Shown here piece after piece: positions 17,533-26,260 of a stretch of DNA of 64,000 nt. Location: assembly GCA_023389035.1 (NCBI GenBank), contig JAEWFC010000031.1:1-64000 (forward strand), read 5' to 3'. The stretch comes from Acidobacteriota bacterium (GTDB lineage: Bacteria > Acidobacteriota > Blastocatellia > Pyrinomonadales > Pyrinomonadaceae). A program made the translations under genes and the position numbers. Numbering within the stretch: position 1 is the stretch's first letter; each line of letters starts with the position of its first letter. The notes beneath the pieces were generated by a model. The model searched no databases. It saw only the letters and a program-made list of their open reading frames with translations, and had not been told where the DNA came from.

Positions 17533-18279
17533 CTAATTCACAAGGGATCTGATCGTCCGTAGTGACTGTCTGAGGTTTAGGTAATACTCGAAACCGGACG
17601 ACTCAAACCGTTCAAACACGGCTTGTCGCCCGAGGTAATACGAATCGATTCGTTCGAGTGCAGCGAGGTCGCTGCCTCTTGTGGCCTTCCCGAGGTTGGT
17701 CGTGCAAGCGACATTGTAGCAACGCTTAACGGCCTGCTTTACCCATGAATTTCGTTTTCCGAATGGATACGCAAATGACGCAGTCGCCCGGCCCAATGTA
17801 TCTGACAGAGTCAGCTGAGAATCGACGACTTCTGATGTAACACCGTCGACACCCAGTTTCGTTAGATCCGGATGGGTGCGAGTGTGGGATCCGAACTCGA
17901 TACCATGTCTGTCCAATTCTCGAATTTCGTTGACTGACATCAATTGACTTCGAGGGAAGTCCGGCGGGTTTCCGGCCCAATCGTTATACTTCCCAAGAAA
18001 GTCGGTTACGACAAAAACAGTCGCGTCGAAGCCGTAGCTTTGCAGCACTGGAAAAGCTGCTGTGTAAAAATTTCGAAACCCGTCATCGAAGGTTAGAACC
18101 ACCGTTTTCTCGGGAATCCCGGTTCCGCCTGAGAGGAGGATCGGAAGATCGCAAACTCGAGCGGTTTTATACCCGTTGGCGCTCAGGAATCGCATCTGGC
18201 GTCGAAATATCGCCAGACTTGTCGAGATCACGGAACCGCTGTCATCGATCGAGTGGTAGGTTAGTACTGGAATGCCCAA
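17533..18279 (-). CDS. Polysaccharide deacetylase (NodB/CE4-like)
   Basis: 248 residues. The NodB metal-site motifs are present: TFDDGF at 63-68 (D65, D66) and HTRTH at 132-136 (H132, H136), preceded by LTYHSI, typical of short CE4 proteins. These enzymes remove N- or O-acetyl groups from amino-sugar polymers or their lipid-linked precursors. No clear signal peptide is visible, which suggests action on a cytoplasmic intermediate. TTG start chosen because an in-frame TAG (18298-18300) lies seven codons upstream. Sits between a GT4 and the radical SAM gene with gaps of 18 and 34 nt. Confidence 0.87.
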   Translation of the reverse strand: MGIPVLTYHSIDDSGSVISTSLAIFRRQMRFLSANGYKTARVCDLPILLSGGTGIPEKTVVLTFDDGFRNFYTAAFPVLQSYGFDATVFVVTDFLGKYNDWAGNPPDFPRSQLMSVNEIRELDRHGIEFGSHTRTHPDLTKLGVDGVTSEVVDSQLTLSDTLGRATASFAYPFGKRNSWVKQAVKRCYNVACTTNLGKATRGSDLAALERIDSYYLGRQAVFERFESSGFEYYLNLRQSLRTIRSLVN

Positions 18280-18297
18280 AATATAAGATTCCGTGCG

Positions 18298-19548
18298 CTA
18301 GGTAATGGCGGCAGATCCTGACAACACCGGTTTCGGGAAGGTCACGTTAGATTCTCTTCGATCCTTGATCGTCTGTATTAGTCGAAGGTACTTGTCTACA
18401 TGTGCTTCTTCATTCCAGTATTTCCGGTACGCCTGGTATCCGTTCTCGCCGAGCCGATTGCGAAGATCCGGATCGGATGCGATCTTGTCCATTGCAGTCA
18501 CTAACTGATCCGGGGTTTGGTAAATGAATCCACCGTCGCTATCCTCCACGACCTCAGGCAATGCTCCAAGGTTATTGACGATCACGGGCGTCTTATGCGA
18601 AAAGGCTTCGATAATAATTATCCCAAAGGTTTCATAGCATATTGAAGGTACAAGAACTGCTAATGCGGAGCGATATGCGCTAACTAGCTGTTCTTGGTTT
18701 AAACGTCCCAGGAAATGAATATTTGAGGCCTGACCTGCTTGCTTTTCCAATTGATCACGAAATGCACCATCGCCCGCGATCAACAGTCTATAATGCGGAT
18801 TCTTTACGAAGGTTTCTATAAGTTTATGAACGCCCTTGATTTGTTCGAGGCGCCCGACGAATAGGAAATACGGTTCCTTGACCGGCGGATCTGAAACCAT
18901 CTGGCCTGAAGCTTCGGTCAAGAAATATGGCATATGCTCGATCGGTCGAGATAAACCCATCTGGCGATGCTTCTTCAGCGTAAATCGGCTCGGCGATAAA
19001 AAGCAGTCTACATGCTCGAGCATCCGATTCATCAGGCCCGTATATCGCCAAAGTTGTGGCGGTCTTTTTCCGACGATCTGACAGCGGAAGCAGCTCTTTT
19101 TGGTACAGACCTCTCGGTTAAACTTCCATAACACATGCATTGGACAGACAAGCCAATGTTCGTGAACCGTGTAAAGCTTGATTGCTGTCCCATAACTAAG
19201 AGCCTTTATACCGATCAAAGACATGTTGTTATAGTGGATGACATCGTACGAATTGTTCTGCAGTGCGGACTTCAACTCTCGCTTAAAAAGCGGAACCCCG
19301 GTCTGCTGCGTCGCTAAGGGTGATAACATCCCGATTCCGCTTCGCAGGGGACGCACCGAAACCCGAGGGTGGTTAGGAAAACTCCCGACGGGCGGATTAC
19401 CCGACATCATCAAAAACGAATCTGCGCAGAAATAAACGTCAACTTCGTGACCGCGGTGAGCTAGCTCATTTGAAAGCCGATAGATATGCATTCCGTCGCC
19501 GCCGAAGTTATACGGCGGATAGAATGTCGATACCATGCAGAATTTCAT
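18298..19548 (-). CDS. Family 4 glycosyltransferase
   Basis: 416 residues, GT-B fold. N-terminal FYPPYNFGGDGMH glycine loop; C-terminal nucleotide-sugar domain with FLFVGRLEQIKGVHKLIE and the E-x7-E type motif in YETFGIIIIEAFSHKTPVI. A cysteine-rich patch (CTKKSCFRCQ at about 147-156) in the acceptor domain is unusual and could bind metal. Cytoplasmic or membrane-peripheral transferase of the repeat-unit assembly. 7 nt after the next upstream GT4 and 18 nt before the deacetylase. Confidence 0.9.
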   Translation of the reverse strand: MKFCMVSTFYPPYNFGGDGMHIYRLSNELAHRGHEVDVYFCADSFLMMSGNPPVGSFPNHPRVSVRPLRSGIGMLSPLATQQTGVPLFKRELKSALQNNSYDVIHYNNMSLIGIKALSYGTAIKLYTVHEHWLVCPMHVLWKFNREVCTKKSCFRCQIVGKRPPQLWRYTGLMNRMLEHVDCFLSPSRFTLKKHRQMGLSRPIEHMPYFLTEASGQMVSDPPVKEPYFLFVGRLEQIKGVHKLIETFVKNPHYRLLIAGDGAFRDQLEKQAGQASNIHFLGRLNQEQLVSAYRSALAVLVPSICYETFGIIIIEAFSHKTPVIVNNLGALPEVVEDSDGGFIYQTPDQLVTAMDKIASDPDLRNRLGENGYQAYRKYWNEEAHVDKYLRLIQTIKDRRESNVTFPKPVLSGSAAIT

Positions 19549-19555
19549 TCGTTAC

Positions 19556-20731
19556 TCAATTTTCGACGAGATCCCCAAAGATCGTCAGCGTTTCCGCAGC
19601 CGCACGTTCCCAGCGAAAAGTTTCTGAAACTTCCAGACCTTTGAACCGCATTTCTTCCCTAATGGCTTCGTCTGAAAGAATGGATTGAACAACATCGGCG
19701 ATATCTCTGGTTAGATTGGGGTCGAAAAATCTCCCAGCGCTGCCAAGCACTTCAGGAAGCGAGCCGGTGCGGCTTGCGGCTACTGGTGTTCCGCATGCCA
19801 TCGCCTCGACTGCCGGCAAACCGAAGCCTTCGTCTAAAGACGGAAAGACCAACAGCTGGGCAGCGTTATACAGAGCCGCGAGATCAATATCCTCGATGAA
19901 TCCGGTGAATACAACGCGGTTGTCAAGACCATATTCCTTAACCTTTTTTGTCAACTGTGGATAAGCCGAAAGGAATGGATCATCCTTATAGTCCCCTACA
20001 AGAACCAGTTTCAGGTTTGGCTCAGAACCCGATTCGGTAATGAGCTTAAACGCATCTACTAGGGCCGCGAGATTCTTGTGCGGACTGATCCCTCCCACAT
20101 AGAGGATGAATCGCTCATGGGCTGACAGACCGAGTTTTGCTAATGATGCTGATACTGTCGGTTCATCTAACAAGGTGAAAACCTGCCGCGCCGCCTCTGA
20201 TATCACTCGGACTCGCGACTCCGGCAATCTAAACCGATCGATCAGCGCACGCTTAGAGTGGTCGGAAACAGTTGCGATCAAGTCAGCCTGTCTAAGAGCG
20301 ACCATTTGCTTAACGGTCCAGAAGAATTTGGCTCTCGAGTTGGAGAAGATAAGCTCGGGGTGATTCTCCGCGATCACGTCGTGGATTGTCACGACGATCT
20401 TTGCGTTGTTGAAAACCGGAAAGTAAGAATAAACAGTTGGAAAGAAGAACACGTCAAGATCGGTCCGCCTCACAGCCCTGGACATTGACCAGATATCCGT
20501 TATCGACCTTCGGCCATCCGCGCCAGCTGCTTGCAGTTGGGATTCTCCGGTGTTTACCAAGATCCGTTTCGCCCTCGCTGGAATTGACTCGTGATCAGGG
20601 GTCTTATCATCAAGAAAGAACAGATACTCATGCTCGCTGTCGTCATTCAGCAAGGCTCCGAGAAGTTCTCTGGTAAACCGTCCGAATCCGCGCTTGTTAT
20701 TCCAGCAACTTGCATCAACCCCTATGCGCAT
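19556..20731 (-). CDS. Family 4 glycosyltransferase
   Basis: 391 residues with the mannosyltransferase-like GT4 pattern: MRIGVDASCW start, VVTIHDVIAENHPEL, FILYVGGISPHKNLAALVDAF and SLDEGFGLPAVEAMACGTPVAAS near residue 290. It adds a sugar from a nucleotide donor to the growing lipid-linked unit (family role). First gene after a 102-bp gap, so it may begin its own transcript or continue the upstream one. Confidence 0.9.
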   Translation of the reverse strand: MRIGVDASCWNNKRGFGRFTRELLGALLNDDSEHEYLFFLDDKTPDHESIPARAKRILVNTGESQLQAAGADGRRSITDIWSMSRAVRRTDLDVFFFPTVYSYFPVFNNAKIVVTIHDVIAENHPELIFSNSRAKFFWTVKQMVALRQADLIATVSDHSKRALIDRFRLPESRVRVISEAARQVFTLLDEPTVSASLAKLGLSAHERFILYVGGISPHKNLAALVDAFKLITESGSEPNLKLVLVGDYKDDPFLSAYPQLTKKVKEYGLDNRVVFTGFIEDIDLAALYNAAQLLVFPSLDEGFGLPAVEAMACGTPVAASRTGSLPEVLGSAGRFFDPNLTRDIADVVQSILSDEAIREEMRFKGLEVSETFRWERAAAETLTIFGDLVEN

Positions 20732-20833
20732 AGCTCTTCGCGAAGCTTGTCTCGCTGTTCGTTAAGCGCATGACTTCGCTCCGTTGGGAAAAAAATTAGA
20801 AATGTCGGATGACTGGGATGGACTAAATAGGAA

Positions 20834-21199
20834 CTAGCGTTCGGGAGACCGCCAGGATACTACTAAGTTATAAACGGATGCTATGAATAAACCGCTAACG
20901 TAACCAATAACGAACGCGTATGCGGCTCCTACCAGACTTCCAACAAAGGTCACAGAATATCCAATGAAGAACTGATCTAGTAGGCCCATGTGTGGGCCTA
21001 CTACTTCCCCACCTTTTAGGACCAGCCAATTAGTTGCAACAAAGAGTAAAAGCGCTCCGATCATCCCGAGAACAAAGCCCAAAATATGGCCGTTAAGCTG
21101 CACGACGGCGTTCCGGATTATCTCTTCCTCAGAGATCTTTGGCCTATTCTCTCGATAATCCATTTGATCGGCAAAAGCCGGTTGGGTATGGTTCGGCAT
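20834..21199 (-). CDS. Small two-TM membrane protein, paralogue of the protein at 22719
   Basis: 121 residues, two long hydrophobic hairpins (about 35-58 and 75-115). It shares with the 22719-23108 protein the pattern FVATNxLxLKGGEVxGPxxxLLxQFFxGYxVxFxGSLxG, rich in small residues and GxxxG-like spacing. Function unknown. Its pattern of GY, GS, G and G positions reminds me of small proteins auto-annotated as holins, which I regard as unsafe. It lies 10 nt after the FAD protein, which is flanked on its other side by the paralogue. ATG at 21163 is an alternative start. Confidence 0.8.
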   Translation of the reverse strand: MPNHTQPAFADQMDYRENRPKISEEEIIRNAVVQLNGHILGFVLGMIGALLLFVATNWLVLKGGEVVGPHMGLLDQFFIGYSVTFVGSLVGAAYAFVIGYVSGLFIASVYNLVVSWRSPER

Positions 21200-21209
21200 C
21201 GAAAAATTT

Positions 21210-22706
21210 TTATGCGATACGTTTCGGCACTAGTGGCTGAGTCGCACCGAGAAGTCCGATCTCGCCGTCGGACGGCGAACGAACCTCTTCGTGATATTCA
21301 TTATCCACGTTTACGCCCCAAACGTCATAATTTGCACCAAGAATATTCTTGACGGAAAGCATTGCGGTCAGCATCGAATGATCTTGGTTATTGTACTTAT
21401 GCATACCGTTTCTGCCGACTAAGTACATATTCGGTACCCGTAGTAAGAAATCTCTGATCGTATCGATAGCGTCAACATATACGCCGTCATAGACTGGATA
21501 AGCCTTTGGCATGCGAACTACCGCACCATCCTCCACATCATTTGGGTCCACCAAACCTAGAACTCCTAGTTCTCTTATCCCTAGAGCGACAAGATCTTTG
21601 TCGCTCATACTCCATAAACCGTCGCCCTCGAAACAAAAGTACTCCAGCCCGAGACAGGTCTTTGCCGGATCCGGAACCATACTAGGGCTCCAATTCTTAA
21701 AATTTTGGATTCTTCCGACTTTGACATCCGGATCATGGATATAGATCCAGTTATCCTGAAACAGTTCTGCTTTGTTGACGATCAGTGACACAGTAAGGAA
21801 GTCTCTATACGCAAGCTTATCCGCAGCCTCGAGAACCTCCTGCGGCGGCCGTGGGTCCATCTTTCGCACGAGCTCCTGTATCGGCATACTGCTTATAAAA
21901 TCTGTGCCTTCGATCACTTCTCTTTCACCTGCAGCATTTGTTTCCAAGGCGGTGATCTTTCCAGGTTTCCAGTAGATCTTTTCCACACTTGACTGCATCT
22001 TGAGTTTGCAATTCTTTGTTTGGATCTCGTCCGCCACCAGCTCCCACATCATGCCGGGCCCTTTCTCCGGATAATCGAAAGCATCAATGAGCGTTTTTAT
22101 CACGTCACCCTTCTGTTTTAGTTGTTTCGTTAGTAATGCGTTTTTGATAGTCGAGATCAGCGAAAGGCCCTTAATTCGTTGGGCGGCCCAGTCCGCTGAG
22201 ATCTCCGTACAGGGCATTCCCCATACTTTCTCAGTATAGGTTTTGAAGAAAGTATTATAGAGTCGTTTTCCGAATCGATTGCAGATCCAGTCCTCGAAAG
22301 ATCGTTCTTCCTTTGTGGGAAATACTTGCGCCTTTGCATAGCTGAGGACCATCATCATGCAGTTCCATAGGCCGAGGCCAAACATCGCATTGGTCGCTTT
22401 CAGCGGGTAATAGAAGAACTTCTTGTTGTAGTAAATTCGGGAAAGTCGCGATCTTCTCAGAAACCGCTTATCGCCAAGCACCTCGCGCCACATGTCATCC
22501 ACGGCCTTTACCTTGGTGAAAAAGCGGTGACCACCTATATCGAATAGGTACCCTTTGTAATTTACGGTCCGTGAGATCCCACCAACGACGTCATCCTTTT
22601 CGAGCACGACCGACGGCACGCCCTCTTTACAAAGTTCGTACGCTGCAGTGAGACCTGCCGGCCCTGCACCGATGATCACTACTTTTTTACTAAGTTTGTC
22701 GTCCAT
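21210..22706 (-). CDS. FAD-dependent protein of the UDP-galactopyranose mutase / amine oxidase type
   Basis: 498 residues. Rossmann FAD site GAGPAG at 13-18 with the acidic end VVLEKDDVVGGISRT, then FDIGGHRFF, the pattern of Glf-like and protoporphyrinogen-oxidase-like flavoproteins in polysaccharide loci. The C-terminus has the second FAD motif, NMYLVGRNGMHKYNNQDHS. UDP-galactopyranose mutases interconvert UDP-Galp and UDP-Galf; this longer protein (Glf is usually about 370-400 aa) may do that or another redox-neutral sugar-nucleotide reaction. Coupled by 10-12 nt gaps to two paralogous membrane proteins, one on each side, suggesting a complex at the membrane (inference). Confidence 0.82.
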   Translation of the reverse strand: MDDKLSKKVVIIGAGPAGLTAAYELCKEGVPSVVLEKDDVVGGISRTVNYKGYLFDIGGHRFFTKVKAVDDMWREVLGDKRFLRRSRLSRIYYNKKFFYYPLKATNAMFGLGLWNCMMMVLSYAKAQVFPTKEERSFEDWICNRFGKRLYNTFFKTYTEKVWGMPCTEISADWAAQRIKGLSLISTIKNALLTKQLKQKGDVIKTLIDAFDYPEKGPGMMWELVADEIQTKNCKLKMQSSVEKIYWKPGKITALETNAAGEREVIEGTDFISSMPIQELVRKMDPRPPQEVLEAADKLAYRDFLTVSLIVNKAELFQDNWIYIHDPDVKVGRIQNFKNWSPSMVPDPAKTCLGLEYFCFEGDGLWSMSDKDLVALGIRELGVLGLVDPNDVEDGAVVRMPKAYPVYDGVYVDAIDTIRDFLLRVPNMYLVGRNGMHKYNNQDHSMLTAMLSVKNILGANYDVWGVNVDNEYHEEVRSPSDGEIGLLGATQPLVPKRIA

Positions 22707-22718
22707 AAAGCACGTACC

Positions 22719-23108
22719 CTAGGGATTGTCGAGAAAATCATTTACCGCTGACATGCTTCCCTTGAGTTTTAAGACCTGAAGATAACCCGCAAGTATCGAA
22801 TTTCTTAGAAATGCGATCAGCCATCCAACGGCAAAACCTGCGATCATGCCGTAGAACATTCCGATCAGGCTCCCTGCGAAAGAGACCTCGTAACCGACGA
22901 AGAACTGTCCAAGCAGCGCAAGGTTCGGCCCAATCACCTCACCCCCTTTCAACAAAAGGGCGTTCGTAGCAACGAATATGAGAGTTCCTGTCAGTAATCC
23001 GATCGCGAGGCCCAGAGCCGTGCCGTCCAGTCGTGCCAATGATCGAACGATCAATTTCTCGGTCGGATCTTCCGGATATTCGATTTTGATTGGTTCGTAA
23101 GGGCCCAT
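22719..23108 (-). CDS. Small two-TM membrane protein, paralogue of the protein at 20834
   Basis: 129 residues from the ATG at 23108, which has AAGGAG 6-7 nt upstream (23111-23118 on the minus strand); a start at 23153 has no such site. Two hydrophobic segments separated by KGGEVIGPNLALLGQFFVGY, the block conserved in its paralogue. The N-terminus is polar and acidic and carries LIVRSLARLDG, so a short cytoplasmic helix is likely. Unknown function; first gene of the triple with the FAD protein, probably transcribed from the 425-bp region upstream. Confidence 0.8.
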   Translation of the reverse strand: MGPYEPIKIEYPEDPTEKLIVRSLARLDGTALGLAIGLLTGTLIFVATNALLLKGGEVIGPNLALLGQFFVGYEVSFAGSLIGMFYGMIAGFAVGWLIAFLRNSILAGYLQVLKLKGSMSAVNDFLDNP

Positions 23109-23533
23109 TTTTACTCCTTGGCTGGAAATATGCTGCGATGGTGCACCTGACAAGCTTCAAGGAGCGACGCGCACATCGGCCCTGGCACTTGAATGTCACA
23201 AATACCAATACCCTTGGAGGGAAGCCCCTTTTGAGGCAGTCATCTAAATGGCGATCACGATCGCTTAGGAGGCGTGAGCCACTCCATTCGCACCGATCCC
23301 GCCGGCACACGCACGGCAGTCGCTTGTGTTCTTTCTTAGGGTGAATTCCTAATATTTGGTAGGGGTACTGTAGCCTGAAAACGACTAAACCGAATCGAAC
23401 AAACGGACAGTCTTTGGTGGAACAATAAACACAGAGGAACAACCACTACCTCTCTATTTGTGCCAGAGACCTGGGTTAATTGTTGGTGTCAGTTGATTTC
23501 GTACACCCGGTAACAGGCTCGCAGAATAGGCGG
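23109..23533 (-). other. Intergenic region, probable leader of the membrane-protein/FAD operon
   Basis: 425 bp without a convincing gene; ORFs seen here lack ribosome sites. It contains the ribosome site of the 23108 start and a 14-bp dyad GCGATC-AC-GATCGC at about 23252-23267, a candidate operator. No terminator with a T-tract was found after the ligase gene. Confidence 0.4.
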
Positions 23534-26155
23534 TCAAAACTCCCGGATCTCGAAAGAATCTAAGTAGACGTCACCGAATATTGGACATGGGCTCATTGCA
23601 CAGGCTTCTCGACCGAAGCGGATATAGGCTGCGGGAGTCTTGCCGGATAAGAACCGCCGTCGGATCATTATCCATTCAGGCTTTTCCGTATTGATAATCA
23701 CCGTACCAATTAGCGAAGACATAGTGCCCGCATCGATCAATTGTATGGTAGGCAGTCCGGCAGAAACCAGGCCCTCCGTGCGAAAGGCAAACGAAATTTC
23801 GTAGTTCGTTTGAGGCCTTAGATAGACAAGGTTTGAGAGTAGTCCGCTGCCGTCTGCGTTGCCTTGAAACCGAACTCTCAAAGCGTGTGAACCCGAATGG
23901 GCCCCTGTGCCTATCCGCGAGATCGCGGCACCTACGCTGTCATCGTCCGCTTGCCAACCGAAACTGCGGATTTCCGTAAGATCGCCGTTTTCAAATCCAC
24001 CGTTAACTACATTGGCCTCGGCTAATTCCATAGTCTGTTCGTTCAGGACGGTCCATATCGCGTACGCTTTCGCAAATTCGCCCATCTCGATCAACCGTGT
24101 TACGTACTCTGCTCTTTCGTCTTGAGAGATCTCGTCGCCCGTCAAAAAAGTCATGACATTTGGAGTGATCCATTTCTTAGTAACAAAGTGATTTGCGATA
24201 ACCTTTTTCGCCGCGGCGTCCGACGGGAGTAAACTTTCGATCATCGCGGGGTCGTCGGGAAACGTTTTTTCCGCGAGTTCTATCATGTCAAACAGAAATT
24301 CCCTATTTCGTTTTGCCGCTTGGCGGAAAAACGAAAAACCGAGCTCGATATCACCCCTTGCGACCGCAATCTCGCCAAGTTCTGCCCACGGCTGGTAGTA
24401 GCCGGGAGCTAACTCGCTGGATCGAACAAACGCACTTGCCGCTGCTTCCGGATTAGTCGATCGATTTCGCATCTGACCTAGCCTGAGCCACAAGAACGGG
24501 TCTTGCTCCCGAAGTTCGATCGCAACCGTCAATGCGGTAGACGCTGCGTCGAAATCTCCGACTGATGCCAGAGCCTCTGCTCGTGAAATATGGGCTCGCG
24601 GGTTGCTGGCATCGAGTAACACCGCATAATCCGCAAAAGACAACTCGCCAACCCGTTGTGATTCGGAGGCATAGTAAGTTGCAATACCGTTTACACACGC
24701 GACGAAAGCAATGGTCAGCGCCGTCGATGCGTACGCAATAGCGGCAAGACGCCCTAGCCTTTTCCCTTTGACATTCCCGAATCTTGAGGCCTTCGGGCGA
24801 CCAGTTGTCCTTCTCGTGCCTTCAGGCGACGGGCCGACTGCAATTGCTATCAGCACTGCAGTACACAGGACGTTGATCGCTATATGAAGTCCGAAATCTA
24901 CAAAACTATGCATCGCCACACCGCAAAGCCCGATTGCGGCTCCGAGGCGATATGGAGCTGATTGAGAGTCAGCGGATCTGATGGCGCTAGCGGTACTCTT
25001 CGTGAGCAGGAACAAAAACATCAGCAGCAACAATCCGCCTACGATCCCGCCGCTTGCTAGTATTTCCAGATAATCATTGTGCGCTTGCTCGATCGGATAC
25101 GTTCCGTCAGATCTATCGTATCTCGCTATCGCTACTGAATAGGCTCCGAATCCGACTCCGAAAACGGGGTTATCCTTGATCAGCTCGCCAGTCGCTTTCC
25201 AGATCGCAGCTCTATTAAGACGATCAGGCGAGCTCCTTGTCTCTCGGTTAAGATTCTCAAAGCGTGAGACTGTTCGTTCGCCTCCGACGATGACCGTCAG
25301 GATCACGATCCCAGAGAGGATGGCGAGCGCAACCCCAAGTGGCACCATAACCTTTCGGAAGATTTGGTTAGTTGCCTTTACACCGCTACCTAATCGCGAA
25401 CGAGAGCTCGGGCCCCAGTCTCGTGTAAAATTAAGAAAGACACCAATTACGAGCATTGCTGCGATACTCAAAAGGCCCCCTCGTGAACCCACGAGTATGG
25501 CTGCATAAAGCAGGACTCCGCCAATGAAAAGAGCTAACCACCTCCACAAGGTTGCTACTCCTACTCTGAGAACAATTCCCGCAATCAACCCAAGCGCCAT
25601 CTCCACGATCAGAAGAAAATGGTTACGATTCGCGTACTGCGCGAAGCTCTCAGTTATCGTTGTTGGCGGTACTACGTAGAATTGCACGACCCCGAACACA
25701 GAGCTGGCAAGGCCAATTACGATCACAAGGGCCGCTAAAGCACGTGTACCTTTGAGCGAGCGCGCAAGGGTAGTTACAGCTTCGAAGTAAAAGATCAACG
25801 CACCTAGCACCAAGACGACAACTTTAGTCTCGTATGGGTCTAGGCTAATCGTTGTGCCTACGAATGGAATCGCAACAGACTGAAAATAAGCGAATACAAC
25901 CGTTGCGGATAGTGAAAAGGCCAGCAAAGGGTGTGAGAGCCTAAACCCGCGACCAAGAATTCCAGGAACCGCCCTCGAGATGGCGACTACGGATATCGCC
26001 AATGCCAAGCCTAGCCATTGAAGGTGTGTGTTGCCCTCCAAGAAAGCGTATAAGGTGGTAATTAGGATCAGCGATGAGTACGATAATACGTCTAGAAACC
26101 GGAATAACGGATCACTCGTCTTATCGGAATGGGACATTGGCTCGGGTCCAGCCAT
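23534..26155 (-). CDS. O-antigen ligase/polymerase (Wzy_C) with TPR and C-terminal carbohydrate-binding-like domain
   Basis: 873 residues. About twelve membrane segments fill residues 1-480, with the Wzy_C hallmarks SRGGLLSIAA near 225 and GVGFGAYSVAIARYDRSD...IEQAHNDYLEILASGGIVG near 335-375 (HNDYLE is typical of ligases). Then come TPR-like helices (about 500-690) and a C-terminal beta-sandwich (about 715-873; NVVNGGFENGD, FGDVYLDSFEIREF) like CBM4/9-type modules. Family role: periplasmic transfer or polymerisation of lipid-linked glycan. A TPR plus CBM tail suggests it grips both a partner protein and the glycan. ATGs at 26155 and 26137 are both possible; neither has a clear ribosome site. 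Confidence 0.88.
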   Translation of the reverse strand: MAGPEPMSHSDKTSDPLFRFLDVLSYSSLILITTLYAFLEGNTHLQWLGLALAISVVAISRAVPGILGRGFRLSHPLLAFSLSATVVFAYFQSVAIPFVGTTISLDPYETKVVVLVLGALIFYFEAVTTLARSLKGTRALAALVIVIGLASSVFGVVQFYVVPPTTITESFAQYANRNHFLLIVEMALGLIAGIVLRVGVATLWRWLALFIGGVLLYAAILVGSRGGLLSIAAMLVIGVFLNFTRDWGPSSRSRLGSGVKATNQIFRKVMVPLGVALAILSGIVILTVIVGGERTVSRFENLNRETRSSPDRLNRAAIWKATGELIKDNPVFGVGFGAYSVAIARYDRSDGTYPIEQAHNDYLEILASGGIVGGLLLLMFLFLLTKSTASAIRSADSQSAPYRLGAAIGLCGVAMHSFVDFGLHIAINVLCTAVLIAIAVGPSPEGTRRTTGRPKASRFGNVKGKRLGRLAAIAYASTALTIAFVACVNGIATYYASESQRVGELSFADYAVLLDASNPRAHISRAEALASVGDFDAASTALTVAIELREQDPFLWLRLGQMRNRSTNPEAAASAFVRSSELAPGYYQPWAELGEIAVARGDIELGFSFFRQAAKRNREFLFDMIELAEKTFPDDPAMIESLLPSDAAAKKVIANHFVTKKWITPNVMTFLTGDEISQDERAEYVTRLIEMGEFAKAYAIWTVLNEQTMELAEANVVNGGFENGDLTEIRSFGWQADDDSVGAAISRIGTGAHSGSHALRVRFQGNADGSGLLSNLVYLRPQTNYEISFAFRTEGLVSAGLPTIQLIDAGTMSSLIGTVIINTEKPEWIMIRRRFLSGKTPAAYIRFGREACAMSPCPIFGDVYLDSFEIREF

Positions 26156-26260
26156 TAGGTGTGAATCTCTAGATCAAACGCCGCATTTGGCCAACGCTAG
26201 GCGGGCGTTGACGTAAAATTTTAAGTCGACCAGTTGACTTCGGTCACTGTTAAGAGGAGC

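Noticed and set aside
20834..23108. Phage holins
   Set aside because: The GY/GS/Gly pattern recalls proteins automatically labelled holin, but there is no lysis gene or phage context and the genes are tied to a sugar-nucleotide enzyme.
23200..23340. Cyclic-di-GMP riboswitch in the leader of the membrane-protein operon
   Set aside because: Some GC-rich segments looked suggestive, but the conserved receptor and P1 elements could not be matched.
22939..23442. 167-codon minus-strand frame over the leader of the small membrane protein
   Set aside because: Out of frame with the gene that has a ribosome site at 23108; Arg/Cys-rich, no domain.
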